A stretch of 64,000 nt of DNA from Candidatus Gastranaerophilales bacterium (GTDB lineage Bacteria; Cyanobacteriota; Vampirovibrionia; Gastranaerophilales; Gastranaerophilaceae): contig CAKMWI010000007.1 in assembly GCA_928722015.1 (NCBI GenBank), positions 124,001 through 188,000 of the forward strand, read 5' to 3'. Every line of letters begins with the position of its first letter. The stretch's first letter is position 1. A program made the position numbers and the translations under genes. This document shows positions 44,781 to 53,050 of this stretch, one piece after another. Below the pieces are notes generated by a model, which saw only the letters and a list, made by a program, of their open reading frames with translations, had not been told where the DNA came from and did not search any database.

Positions 44781-45434
44781 TTATTTTTGTGAATTGATTT
44801 GTTCTTTTAAGATTTCAACTTCAGCCTTTAGTTTATTTATATCACATTTTACCGGATCAGGAATTCTATTGTGCATAAGATTTCCTTGTTTATCAATTAC
44901 CATGCGATGGACAATACGACCAGGAATCCCAACTACTGTAGAGTTTTCAGGAACATCATCTATCACAACAGAACCGGCTCCGATTCTTACATAATCTCCT
45001 ATTGAAATATTTCCAAGAATTTTTGCACCGGCACCTACAATAACATTATTCCCCAATGTAGGATGACGTTTCCCTTTTTCTTTCCCTGTACCTCCAAGTG
45101 TTACTTGCTGGTAAATTAAAACATCATCTCCAACAATTGTTGTTTCACCTATAACAACACCTTCACCATGGTCAATAAAAAATCTTCTGCCTATTTTGGC
45201 GCCTGGATGAATTTCAATACCTGTAATAATTCTTGTCATATATGAAATTATACGAGGGATTAATGGTATATTCCATTTGTACAATCTGTGTGCAAAGCGA
45301 TAAGCAATAAGTGCATGCAGTCCGGGATAGCAAAGTATTACTTCTAATAAATTTTTTGCTGCCGGATCATTATCATATATCACTTTAATATCTTCTTTGA
45401 CTTTTGATATTCCACGTTTTATTACAGATAACAT
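44781..45434 (-). CDS. cysE: Serine O-acetyltransferase
   Basis: This 217-residue protein is the short (EpsC-like) form. The N-terminal helices end in GLHALIAYRFAH, and the left-handed beta helix has IDHGEGVVIGET, QQVTLGGTGK and KRHPTLGNNVIVGAGAK. The catalytic His and Asp are in these segments. It makes O-acetylserine for cysteine synthesis. A 30-residue helical tail (LKAEVEILKEQ) follows. It lies 40 bp downstream of tyrS. Confidence 0.94.
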   Translation of the reverse strand: MLSVIKRGISKVKEDIKVIYDNDPAAKNLLEVILCYPGLHALIAYRFAHRLYKWNIPLIPRIISYMTRIITGIEIHPGAKIGRRFFIDHGEGVVIGETTIVGDDVLIYQQVTLGGTGKEKGKRHPTLGNNVIVGAGAKILGNISIGDYVRIGAGSVVIDDVPENSTVVGIPGRIVHRMVIDKQGNLMHNRIPDPVKCDINKLKAEVEILKEQINSQK

Positions 45435-45474
45435 CTTTTCTATCCTTTATTAGAATTTAACAAAATGTCTAATC

Positions 45475-46698
45475 TTATTTTACTAACTTAGCAAATTTAC
45501 GTTTTCCTGCTTGTAATACTATACTGTTATCAAAAGAAACGGTATAAGCCATGTCAGTAATTTTTTCACCATCAATTTTCACTCCGCCGCCTTGAATTAG
45601 TCGTTTAGCTTCTCCTCTGCTGGTTGTAAAGTTTAATTCGGTGAGGATATCCAATATATTTTTGCCCTGTTCAACTTTGACTTCCTGAATGTCGTCAGGA
45701 ATACCTTTATTGGATACAACATTAATAAAATCAGCTTGTGCTTTATCAGCTCCTTCTTTTCCATGATATTCTTCTGTAATTATATGTGCCAGCTGCATTT
45801 TTATAGTTCTTGGATTAACTGAGCCATTTTCTATTTGTTTGTCATAAGTTTCTAATTCTTCTTTTGTTGCATCTGTTAACAGGCTGTAATAACGAGTAAT
45901 CATATTATCCGGAATACTCATTAGTTTACCGAACATATCTTTTGCACTGTCGGTTAAAGATATGCAGTGCTCAGGATAGGTTTTTGACATTTTTACAACA
46001 CCGTCTGTTCCTTCTAATAAAGGTAAAAGCATTACAAGTTGCGGATATTTTTTGCCATAAGCAGTTTGTATATCACGTCCTAATAATGTATTAAATCTTT
46101 GATCTGTGCCGCCAAGTTCGATATCTGCATCAATTGCGACAGAATCATAAGCTTGCATTAATGGGTAGAAAAATTCATGAATAGAAATAGGTTTTCCTTC
46201 AGAATATCTTTTAGCAAAATCATCTCGAGTCATCATTTGTGCTACTGTAACTTTTGCTGATAGTTTTAGAAGTTCAGTGAAGCTCATTTTATGTAACCAA
46301 TCTGCATTATTTGTAACTTCTGCGTCAGTTACATCCAGTACTTTTGACATTTGGTCGAAATAAGATTTTGCATTTTCTTCAACTTGTTCTTTTGTCAGCG
46401 CTGGTCTTGTTTCGGTTTTCCCTGAAGGATCTCCTACCATTGCGGTAGCTCCACCAACAATTAGAACGATTTTATGTCCAAGAGCTTGAAATTCTTTTAA
46501 CTTTCTCATAACAACTGTATGTCCAAGATGAAGGTCCGGTCGTGTTGGATCCATTCCAAGTTTTACTCGAAGTGGAGTTTTTGTATCTGCTGCATGTTGT
46601 AATTTTGCTGCTAATTCTTCAATCCCTCCGGGTAGCACTTCTGCATTTCTTGCTAGATGTTTTGCTTGATTTATAAATTCTTCTCTTATTTCTGTCAT
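45475..46698 (-). CDS. tyrS: Tyrosyl-tRNA synthetase
   Basis: 407 residues. Class I motifs are HLGH (PDLHLGHTVV) and KMSKT in place of KMSKS (VVKMSKTYPE). A C-terminal S4 domain ends TSRGEAKRLIQGGGVKIDGEK. The length and the N-terminus fit the TyrRS subfamily common in Cyanobacteria and Proteobacteria. A purine-rich AGGAGA lies upstream. No T-box leader was seen in the 140 bp upstream. Confidence 0.96.
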   Translation of the reverse strand: MTEIREEFINQAKHLARNAEVLPGGIEELAAKLQHAADTKTPLRVKLGMDPTRPDLHLGHTVVMRKLKEFQALGHKIVLIVGGATAMVGDPSGKTETRPALTKEQVEENAKSYFDQMSKVLDVTDAEVTNNADWLHKMSFTELLKLSAKVTVAQMMTRDDFAKRYSEGKPISIHEFFYPLMQAYDSVAIDADIELGGTDQRFNTLLGRDIQTAYGKKYPQLVMLLPLLEGTDGVVKMSKTYPEHCISLTDSAKDMFGKLMSIPDNMITRYYSLLTDATKEELETYDKQIENGSVNPRTIKMQLAHIITEEYHGKEGADKAQADFINVVSNKGIPDDIQEVKVEQGKNILDILTELNFTTSRGEAKRLIQGGGVKIDGEKITDMAYTVSFDNSIVLQAGKRKFAKLVK

Positions 46699-46789
46699 AA
46701 TCTTTCTCCTACTATATTTTAATTATATCAAAAACATATTTTTTGTATTAGCATTTAGAAGTTGATTCTAGGCGGGATAGTGTTTGATA

Positions 46790-46833
46790 AAACATTACAG
46801 TTAAAGAGTAAATTTTCTTCAACTGTAATGTTT
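46790..46833 (-). terminator. Long inverted repeat downstream of the tail-fibre pair
   Basis: AAACATTACAGTT (46790-46802) pairs perfectly with AACTGTAATGTTT (46821-46833) around an 18-base loop. It lies just after the minus-strand phage-like genes and has a short U-run. The loop is long for an intrinsic terminator. Confidence 0.5.
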
Positions 46834-46838
46834 AAAGT

Positions 46839-47216
46839 TTATAAAAGATTTTCAGATAATTCGTTAAGTTTATCTCTAAGTGGTATGATTTTGGAATTAT
46901 AATATTCTAGCCAAGTTTCACCTGTTTGGCTGTCTTTTATTTCATTTTCGCACACGGCTCGGATGCGCTTTGAGTCAAGATTATCAAGTTGTGCTTTTAT
47001 TTGTTCTATTTGTTGAAGAATTTCTTGTTGATATTGTTCATTGGCATAATTTGGATTGTTGACAATTTCATTATTTTGATAAATATATTTGTTTGGATTT
47101 TTGATAAAATCATTATATAACTCTTCGGATATTTCTATATTTAAGATGTCTTCGTTTAGGCATTCTAATTCTCCTGCCCCAATTATTTTATTATTTTCTA
47201 CAAAAATATAATACAT
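46839..47216 (-). CDS. Phage tail-associated protein
   Basis: 125 residues. The C-terminal part (DSKRIRAVCENE, then GETWLEYYNSKI and LRDKLNEL) resembles proteins encoded after tail-fibre genes in phages, such as XkdW-like or tail-fibre assembly proteins. The centre is a Gln-rich coiled coil (EILQQIEQIKAQLDNL). It begins three bases after the fibre-protein stop. Other phage genes are absent. Confidence 0.65.
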   Translation of the reverse strand: MYYIFVENNKIIGAGELECLNEDILNIEISEELYNDFIKNPNKYIYQNNEIVNNPNYANEQYQQEILQQIEQIKAQLDNLDSKRIRAVCENEIKDSQTGETWLEYYNSKIIPLRDKLNELSENLL

Positions 47217-47218
47217 AA

Positions 47219-47803
47219 TTATCTCACCTTTCTATATGCATGTAATATTAAATGAAATGAACCGGTCCAAGTTGAACTTCTGTTGATAATAATTTTCCTT
47301 TGTTTATCAACAATTATAATTGTTGAACCGCTTGAGTTCATAATTGCAGCGGAGCGGGTTCTTGCACGGCATATTGATACAGAACTGTTTAGGACATTTG
47401 TTGATAAATATAAAGGTGCGTAATCCCCATTTGAAGTTCCGGTATCAGTTAATCCTTCCACAAATATTTCATATACATTTTCATCTGCAGGCAGATATGA
47501 GCTTATATTATAAGTTAAATTGCTTGTGCCTTTTAGAGAAACCCCTTCAGCAAGAGCTTTATATGACTTGACCCATTTGCCGTCAATTTCGGTTTTATCG
47601 GCTTTTGCATCAAATAGAGCTTTCCCGTCATCATTTATATTCGAAAGGTCAAGATTGGTTTTTTGATCCAATTTCGAATTTTGGTCATCAATTTTAGTAT
47701 TTGTCTCTTCTATTTTACTAAGTATTGAAGCAAAGTTGGCATTTACTTCTTCGGCTTTAGCTTTCGCACCTGGCACAAAAGAGTATGGAACACTTAATGT
47801 CAT
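47219..47803 (-). CDS. Phage tail-fibre-like protein
   Basis: 194 residues from the ATG at 47803, with SD AAAGGAAA; the frame opens further up without support. It begins MTLSVPYSFVPGAKAKAEEVNANF, seen here as SVPYSFVPG and KAEEVNANF, a start common in phage tail fibres. A coiled coil (about residues 25-60) and a beta-rich C-terminal domain follow. It probably trimerises and binds a cell surface or glycan. No capsid, portal or integrase genes are nearby. Confidence 0.72.
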   Translation of the reverse strand: MTLSVPYSFVPGAKAKAEEVNANFASILSKIEETNTKIDDQNSKLDQKTNLDLSNINDDGKALFDAKADKTEIDGKWVKSYKALAEGVSLKGTSNLTYNISSYLPADENVYEIFVEGLTDTGTSNGDYAPLYLSTNVLNSSVSICRARTRSAAIMNSSGSTIIIVDKQRKIIINRSSTWTGSFHLILHAYRKVR

Positions 47804-47903
47804 AATTTCCTTTCTGGCAAATTTAACAACTCTTTTGGCTAAAATATGTGCAATATTGAAATTAACATCCAATTATATCATATATTTCTGCGAATCGTCA
47901 AGC

Positions 47904-47940
47904 AAAACAGCTGTCTTTTTTTAAAAGACAGCTGTTTTTT
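47904..47940. terminator. Strong bidirectional terminator
   Basis: AAAACAGCTGTCTTTT (47904-47919) pairs perfectly with AAAAGACAGCTGTTTT (47923-47938) around TTT. On the minus strand it ends the gene at 47964-48371 and insulates the tail-fibre pair. Confidence 0.85.
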
Positions 47941-47963
47941 TATTGTATGAGTTTTCTCATTGG

Positions 47964-48371
47964 TTATGCAAAAAATTTAGAGTCAGCTGGAGGGGTTTGT
48001 GGTTTTTTATTTTTGCTGAATAATTTTACAATTGGTTCGTAAGTATATTTGCCAATTGCTTCGCCTGTTTTGGCTAGATAATGACCGATTTTTTCAGTCC
48101 ATTTTGCATTTTTCAATGCATCATCGCCTAAGGTTTTTATAGCGTTAGGGAATATTTTAGGTAGAGCAACCAGTGCAGCAGCAAGGACTGCTAATGTTGC
48201 GATTGTACCTACTACTTTTTTACCTGTACTACCTGAAGTTTTTTTCTCTGCTTCTTGAGTTGTAGTAGGGTTTTCTGTTTGCGGAGCCGGATTAGAAAAT
48301 TTGCCCGGTCTTGATAAGATACTGTCAGCATCTCCGCAAAAACGCACACTTGAAATTGAATTAACCATCAT
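47964..48371 (-). CDS. Small hypothetical membrane protein with N-terminal SI-S-FxG motif
   Basis: 135 residues. It starts MMVNSISSVRFCGD, followed by a Pro/Thr/Glu-rich linker. One membrane helix (about 52-70, VVGTIATLAVLAAALVAL) and an amphipathic C-terminal half with a Lys/Pro tail complete it. Not recognised. A strong SD (AAGGAGG) lies seven bases before the first ATG. The N-terminal motif resembles that at 13121. Confidence 0.65.
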   Translation of the reverse strand: MMVNSISSVRFCGDADSILSRPGKFSNPAPQTENPTTTQEAEKKTSGSTGKKVVGTIATLAVLAAALVALPKIFPNAIKTLGDDALKNAKWTEKIGHYLAKTGEAIGKYTYEPIVKLFSKNKKPQTPPADSKFFA

Positions 48372-48541
48372 GAGAAAACCTCCTTATACACTTTTTACAC
48401 ACTAATATAAAACTCCTAATATTTCAATTTTGTCCTAATATTGGAATTTTGCAAATATTTGTTACAAAAGTTTACAATAAATTTGGAATATTTTTAATTG
48501 TCGTGTCATCTATATAGATATAGAGGAGGAGAGTATTTAAA

Positions 48542-51500
48542 ATGGCTGAAAAACAAGAAACATTAATATATATAGAACAGGATAATAAGATAGAAGCAGA
48601 GTTTATGTCCAGGAGTTTTGTTAATTCTTCTGTTAAAAACAGGGCATATATTAATGCTTTAGGGGCTGAATTGGTTACGAAATACCTTGCTTCAGAAGGA
48701 ATTAATGTTTCTAATATTCATAATATCCATTCGATTTCAAAAATTTTAGAAAAGATAGATGTTTCAGATATTATGTTGCCGAATATTCATATTGATGTTC
48801 GAGTTGTTTTTGATGAGGATAAAATATTTATCCCAAAAAGTCATTTTCAATTTGAAATTACTCCTGATGTATATGTGGTCTTAAAGCTTGTAGATGATTT
48901 CAGCCGTGTTGAATTTTTAGGTTATTTTGAACCTAAGTTATTGAATCTTAAAAATCAAAATGCGGATTATTATTTTTTTGAAAAGGAAAAATTATCTGCA
49001 CCACAAACTTTGGCAAAATTTGTTAAAGAGTTTACCGGAAATACTTCCCGCGGAATTTCTCAAGAGGATATGTTAAGAGGCAGGGAATTATCTATTGCTA
49101 TGGCGGATCATAATATATCAGATGAGGAACAAAAAGAACTTATAGAACTCCTTCTCTTGAGTGATGAATTGCGTGAGAGTATATTAGAATTTGATAATTT
49201 TGAAACCTTATCATATAGTGTGGGGTCAACTTTAAATCCTACTGATAGCAGTAACACAGATTCCACATCTGCCATTATTGATACAGAAACTGTAGTTGAT
49301 ACTTCTGAAACTGAAGAAGAACCTGCGGCTTTGAATGAGGATATTGAGTTAGCCATAGATACAGAAAATGATGTTGAGTTGGATGAGTCTTTCTTTGATG
49401 ATGAGAGCTCAACAGATGGAAGTGATTCCGAATTTATTAATACTGATGCTTCTGCTATTGTTACAGGTGAAAATGAGGAAATTCAGCAGTTAGATAACAT
49501 TACTATTGATACAGAACCGGCAATGGAAGTAGAAGAATCGGTTATTGATACTGAGCAGGCTGATATTTTGGATACTACCGGTTTTGTTACTACGGAAACA
49601 GATTTTGAACCTTTGGATGAATTCGATCCAAATGGTGAAGATTTGCTATTAGATGATGGTTTTGATTCTGATATTTCTTTGAGTAAAGATTCAACATCTG
49701 AAGAAGTTGTTGATGGCGTAGATTTATCTGGAGAAAAAGAAGATGTTAAAACTGTTTTAGAGGAAACTTCTGTTGATGAAGTTCTTTCTGATATTTCAAC
49801 TGAAAATTCTGAACAAATTCAAGAATCAGTAATTGAACCGAAAGATAATTCTTCCGGTGATAAGCAAGAAAAAGAACTTTCTTTAGAACAAACGGTCGGT
49901 GATGCTGTCAAAAAAGCCTTAGGAAAAACTGCTGAAGCAGCTGCCGCCGGTGGCGCAGCTATGGCCGGTGCTGCTGCAGGAGAATCAATTGCAGCTGCAG
50001 CTGCTTCGGCTGGTGCAATGAAACTTGCCGGAATTTCCGGAGATTTAGTTAATGATTTGGTTAAGAAAAATCTTGAAAATCAGCATGTTAATCTTGATAG
50101 AATTGATTATGCAAAAACAACGACTAACGCTACTGAAATCCCTGAAAATATTGCAGCGTATGATTTATCAACAGCAAAGATGGAAGCGGATTTGGAAGCA
50201 GAGGCTTCGGGCCAATTTGATTCACCAAAAGATTTGTCTGAGTTAAAAACAGTGGATCAAAAACCTGTTGGCTATGGTGAAAATATAGAACAGGAAGTTA
50301 TAGATTTAAATCAAATGGAAGCTGTCGATATTGGTCCTATGGAAGATAACAATGATAGCGTAATAGATTTTAATAACATTTCTCAGGTTAATTCTCCAAC
50401 AGCTCCTGTTGAGGATTTAGATGATAAATTGAATGCGGATGGCTCTTCTGAAGGAATTGATTTACCGAATTTATCTTCATTTACTATAAATGCTGATGGA
50501 ACTTCTGCATTGGACAATTTGGATATAAATTTAAACGAGGGGGTTCATGATGAACATCTTGTGGATTTAAATATGAATCCTAATCAAATAGTTATTGAAA
50601 AAAGTGAGCCTTTGGAATTTAACAATTTTACCTCTACTTTGGATGAACAAACAGAAACTGTTTTGGATGATGATTTTGCGGATGAATTCTTTAATGATTC
50701 TGATGAAAATGCAGGCAGTGATGAGGACAACAATTCTTTATCAGACTCAACTGATACCAGTGCTGAAGATGACTCAGTTGCAATAGATGATATTTCTCTA
50801 GATGATACTTCAACACTTTTGAGTGAAGATTTGGAAACTTCTTTCAATGATATAGACACTCTTAGTGTTGATGAAGCTCCGGATTCATTGGCAAATTCTG
50901 AAATTTCCGAGGAGTTGAATATGTCTGTTTCGGAGGATAATTTAGTTATTGAGGATGAGAATTTTGATAATAGTTTGAATATTACTGAGGAGCCGTTAGC
51001 AGAGGAGCCTCTTACTAATAGTTTTGATGAAGGTACATCAATATTTGATGATATACAACCTCAGGAAGCTAATACCGAAGATTTGTTATCTGAATCTGAG
51101 AATTTAAATGTCGAAGCGACTATAGATGATTTAGTTCAGCCTGATGAAGTGATTGATACCTCTTATAATGAAGATATTTTAGATAATAATAGTTTAGAGC
51201 AAAATTTATCTGCTTCTGATATTATGGATGATTCTGATATTACAGCTCTTGATAATGTTGATTCTGTTTTATCTGAGGAGGATATAGATACTTCATTTAA
51301 TTCTGTTGATAATAATCAAGATGCAGAGGTTGTGCAATCTGATAATTTAGATGTGTCATTAGAAGATACAACAGTTCAGGATAGCAATACTCAAGCACAA
51401 GATTGGATGGAAGATACTAATTATGACAATCTTCAAGATGTTGAACTTCCACATGTTGAACCTGCAGATGTTCAAGTTGTTGATAATTCAAATGAAATTA

Positions 51501-52435
51501 ATGAAGATGAATTTATTACCGAACCTGAACCTCAGGAAAAAGTATTCAATGTTATAGAAAATTCAACGGTTATAAGTGATATGAATTTTAAGGTTGGAGA
51601 AATTCCTATTGACATTAATAATAGTGAAATGCCTGAATTAGATGGGCCTGAGCAAATTGACGATCTTTATGATGCAAATAACCCTGTTCCTGGCTCTGCC
51701 TTGCTGCAAAATCCTGGCAGATTGGGTTCTGCTGCTAGAGGAAACAGTAAAGTCGGTTTAGGTGTTGGATTAGGAATATTAGGAGTCCTTCTTGCTTTAA
51801 TTATTGTTGGTATTATTGGATTTTCGGTTTCTAAGATGATAAAACAACCGAAAGATGAAACTCCGCAACCTATAACTGATGATACAGTTCCTACAAGTAC
51901 TGATAATGGTGTTTCGGATGCTAATACGCTTAAAGTTGATCAGGAAAATGTTGTGAATATGGATAATACTGCACCTGCATTATCTCAAAATGTTGCAACT
52001 CAACCGAAAGTTCAAACTCCAACTCAACCGGATGTTCAGAAGGCTGCACAACCTCCTGTTGCTAAGCCTAAGAATACAATGCCTGCTAATTCATATTTGG
52101 AAGTTAGCAAATTGACTTGGGAAATTCCTGATTATATTTCTTATAATTCTCACTTTAAGCAATATTTCCAAGCTGTTGGAAAAAGTTTGAAATTATCATT
52201 AACAAGTGATTTACTTCTTGCTACGGAATACAGTTATTCAGATCAGGTAAGAGTAAGTATTCTTTATGATAAAGATGGTACATTCAAAGATGCGAAAATT
52301 TTGTTATCAAGCGGATCGTCTCAGATTGATAAAATTGTGTTACAAACTGTTAACCAAACTCTAAAAGTCTTGAAAGCCCCTCATAGTGTGGGAAATGACG
52401 AAAGTACAACTGTTATACTTAAAATTTATTTCTAA
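48542..52435 (+). CDS. Giant acidic single-pass protein with TonB/TolA-C-like end
   Basis: 1297 residues. Residues 1 to about 150 form a folded domain (NRAYINALGAELV, then DVRVVFDEDKIFIP and DVYVVLKLVDD), whose layout recalls the cyanobacterial DUF1822. About 900 residues follow that are dominated by Asp, Glu, Ser, Thr and Asn, with recurring LSE(D/E)(L/I)(D/E)TSFN units near 760 and 910. An Ala/Gly-rich patch lies at about 463-500. A single membrane helix is at about 1070-1098. The last 110 residues (VRVSILYDKDGTFKDAKIL, then SSGSSQIDKIVLQTV) resemble TonB/TolA C-terminal domains. The acidic part should be cytoplasmic and the end periplasmic. SD AGGAGGAG precedes the ATG. It is the first gene of a probable three-gene operon. 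Confidence 0.8.
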   Translation: MAEKQETLIYIEQDNKIEAEFMSRSFVNSSVKNRAYINALGAELVTKYLASEGINVSNIHNIHSISKILEKIDVSDIMLPNIHIDVRVVFDEDKIFIPKSHFQFEITPDVYVVLKLVDDFSRVEFLGYFEPKLLNLKNQNADYYFFEKEKLSAPQTLAKFVKEFTGNTSRGISQEDMLRGRELSIAMADHNISDEEQKELIELLLLSDELRESILEFDNFETLSYSVGSTLNPTDSSNTDSTSAIIDTETVVDTSETEEEPAALNEDIELAIDTENDVELDESFFDDESSTDGSDSEFINTDASAIVTGENEEIQQLDNITIDTEPAMEVEESVIDTEQADILDTTGFVTTETDFEPLDEFDPNGEDLLLDDGFDSDISLSKDSTSEEVVDGVDLSGEKEDVKTVLEETSVDEVLSDISTENSEQIQESVIEPKDNSSGDKQEKELSLEQTVGDAVKKALGKTAEAAAAGGAAMAGAAAGESIAAAAASAGAMKLAGISGDLVNDLVKKNLENQHVNLDRIDYAKTTTNATEIPENIAAYDLSTAKMEADLEAEASGQFDSPKDLSELKTVDQKPVGYGENIEQEVIDLNQMEAVDIGPMEDNNDSVIDFNNISQVNSPTAPVEDLDDKLNADGSSEGIDLPNLSSFTINADGTSALDNLDINLNEGVHDEHLVDLNMNPNQIVIEKSEPLEFNNFTSTLDEQTETVLDDDFADEFFNDSDENAGSDEDNNSLSDSTDTSAEDDSVAIDDISLDDTSTLLSEDLETSFNDIDTLSVDEAPDSLANSEISEELNMSVSEDNLVIEDENFDNSLNITEEPLAEEPLTNSFDEGTSIFDDIQPQEANTEDLLSESENLNVEATIDDLVQPDEVIDTSYNEDILDNNSLEQNLSASDIMDDSDITALDNVDSVLSEEDIDTSFNSVDNNQDAEVVQSDNLDVSLEDTTVQDSNTQAQDWMEDTNYDNLQDVELPHVEPADVQVVDNSNEINEDEFITEPEPQEKVFNVIENSTVISDMNFKVGEIPIDINNSEMPELDGPEQIDDLYDANNPVPGSALLQNPGRLGSAARGNSKVGLGVGLGILGVLLALIIVGIIGFSVSKMIKQPKDETPQPITDDTVPTSTDNGVSDANTLKVDQENVVNMDNTAPALSQNVATQPKVQTPTQPDVQKAAQPPVAKPKNTMPANSYLEVSKLTWEIPDYISYNSHFKQYFQAVGKSLKLSLTSDLLLATEYSYSDQVRVSILYDKDGTFKDAKILLSSGSSQIDKIVLQTVNQTLKVLKAPHSVGNDESTTVILKIYF

Positions 52436-52441
52436 GTATGA

Positions 52442-52447
52442 TATAAT
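52442..52447 (+). promoter_or_regulatory. Possible internal -10 box before the sigma-factor gene
   Basis: TATAAT lies a few bases after the stop of the giant acidic protein gene, 36 bases before the GTG at 52478. It could allow separate transcription of the sigma and ATPase genes. No clear -35 is seen. Confidence 0.35.
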
Positions 52448-52477
52448 ATCCTTAAAGTAGACTTGAGGATAGTTGGT

Positions 52478-53038
52478 GTGGAGATAACACAGGACAAAAT
52501 TGATTTAATAAGCAGGATAATAAAGAATGATCGTAAGTATCCGAATAATGAAGATTTGTATGATGACTTTTTTAACGAAACATGCAAACGCTCAGTTGCT
52601 ATTTTGAATGCTATTGAATCAGAATCTACTTTAGAAGCTTATCTTAAACGTGTTGCTACAACATCTATTATTAATGTTTTAAAGGATTCAGGCAGGTTAA
52701 GACGCACCAGATCCGGATATATGTCAACAAAAGAAGTTGGGTTAGATGCAAAAAGCAGTATTGACTATTCTGATGTTGTTATCAACTATTCCGGTATTAA
52801 ACTTCCTGAAAGTCCTGAAGAAATTATAATCCAAAAAGAAATTCTGGAGTTTGTAGCAAATACTATTAGAAATATTGATAAAGAAGATCCGGATAAAGAC
52901 TATTTACATATTTATACTTTGCGTTATGATAAAGGCATGACACAGAAAGAAATTTCTGAGCAACTTGGAATTTCTCAATCTGAAGTATCAAAAAGACTAT
53001 ACAGATTGATGGAAAAAGTTAAAGATATCATAGAATGA
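52478..53038 (+). CDS. Small sigma-70-family factor
   Basis: About 186 residues. A helical region-2-like N-terminus (LYDDFFNETCKRSVAILNAI, TLEAYLKRVATTSIINVLKDSG) is followed by a linker. A clear region-4 HTH (MTQKEISEQLGISQSEVSKRLYRLMEKV) completes it. It probably redirects RNA polymerase or acts as a sigma-like activator. I chose the GTG at 52478, with GAGG nine bases upstream; TTG 52463 has no SD. It is sandwiched between the giant acidic protein and the zinc-ribbon ATPase. No anti-sigma factor is evident unless one of these neighbours acts as one. Confidence 0.8.
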   Translation: MEITQDKIDLISRIIKNDRKYPNNEDLYDDFFNETCKRSVAILNAIESESTLEAYLKRVATTSIINVLKDSGRLRRTRSGYMSTKEVGLDAKSSIDYSDVVINYSGIKLPESPEEIIIQKEILEFVANTIRNIDKEDPDKDYLHIYTLRYDKGMTQKEISEQLGISQSEVSKRLYRLMEKVKDIIE

Positions 53039-53050
53039 TAAATTTTTAAT

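Noticed and set aside
46699..46838. T-box leader for tyrS
   Set aside because: The space upstream of tyrS is short and has neither the conserved T-box sequence nor a terminator/antiterminator pair in the right orientation.
46839..48371. Intact prophage
   Set aside because: Only two tail-like genes are present. Integrase, capsid, portal, terminase and lysis genes are absent on both sides.
50584..50859. 91-codon minus-strand ORF in the giant acidic gene
   Set aside because: It is a Ser/Leu-rich shadow of Asp/Glu-rich codons on the other strand, with no SD.
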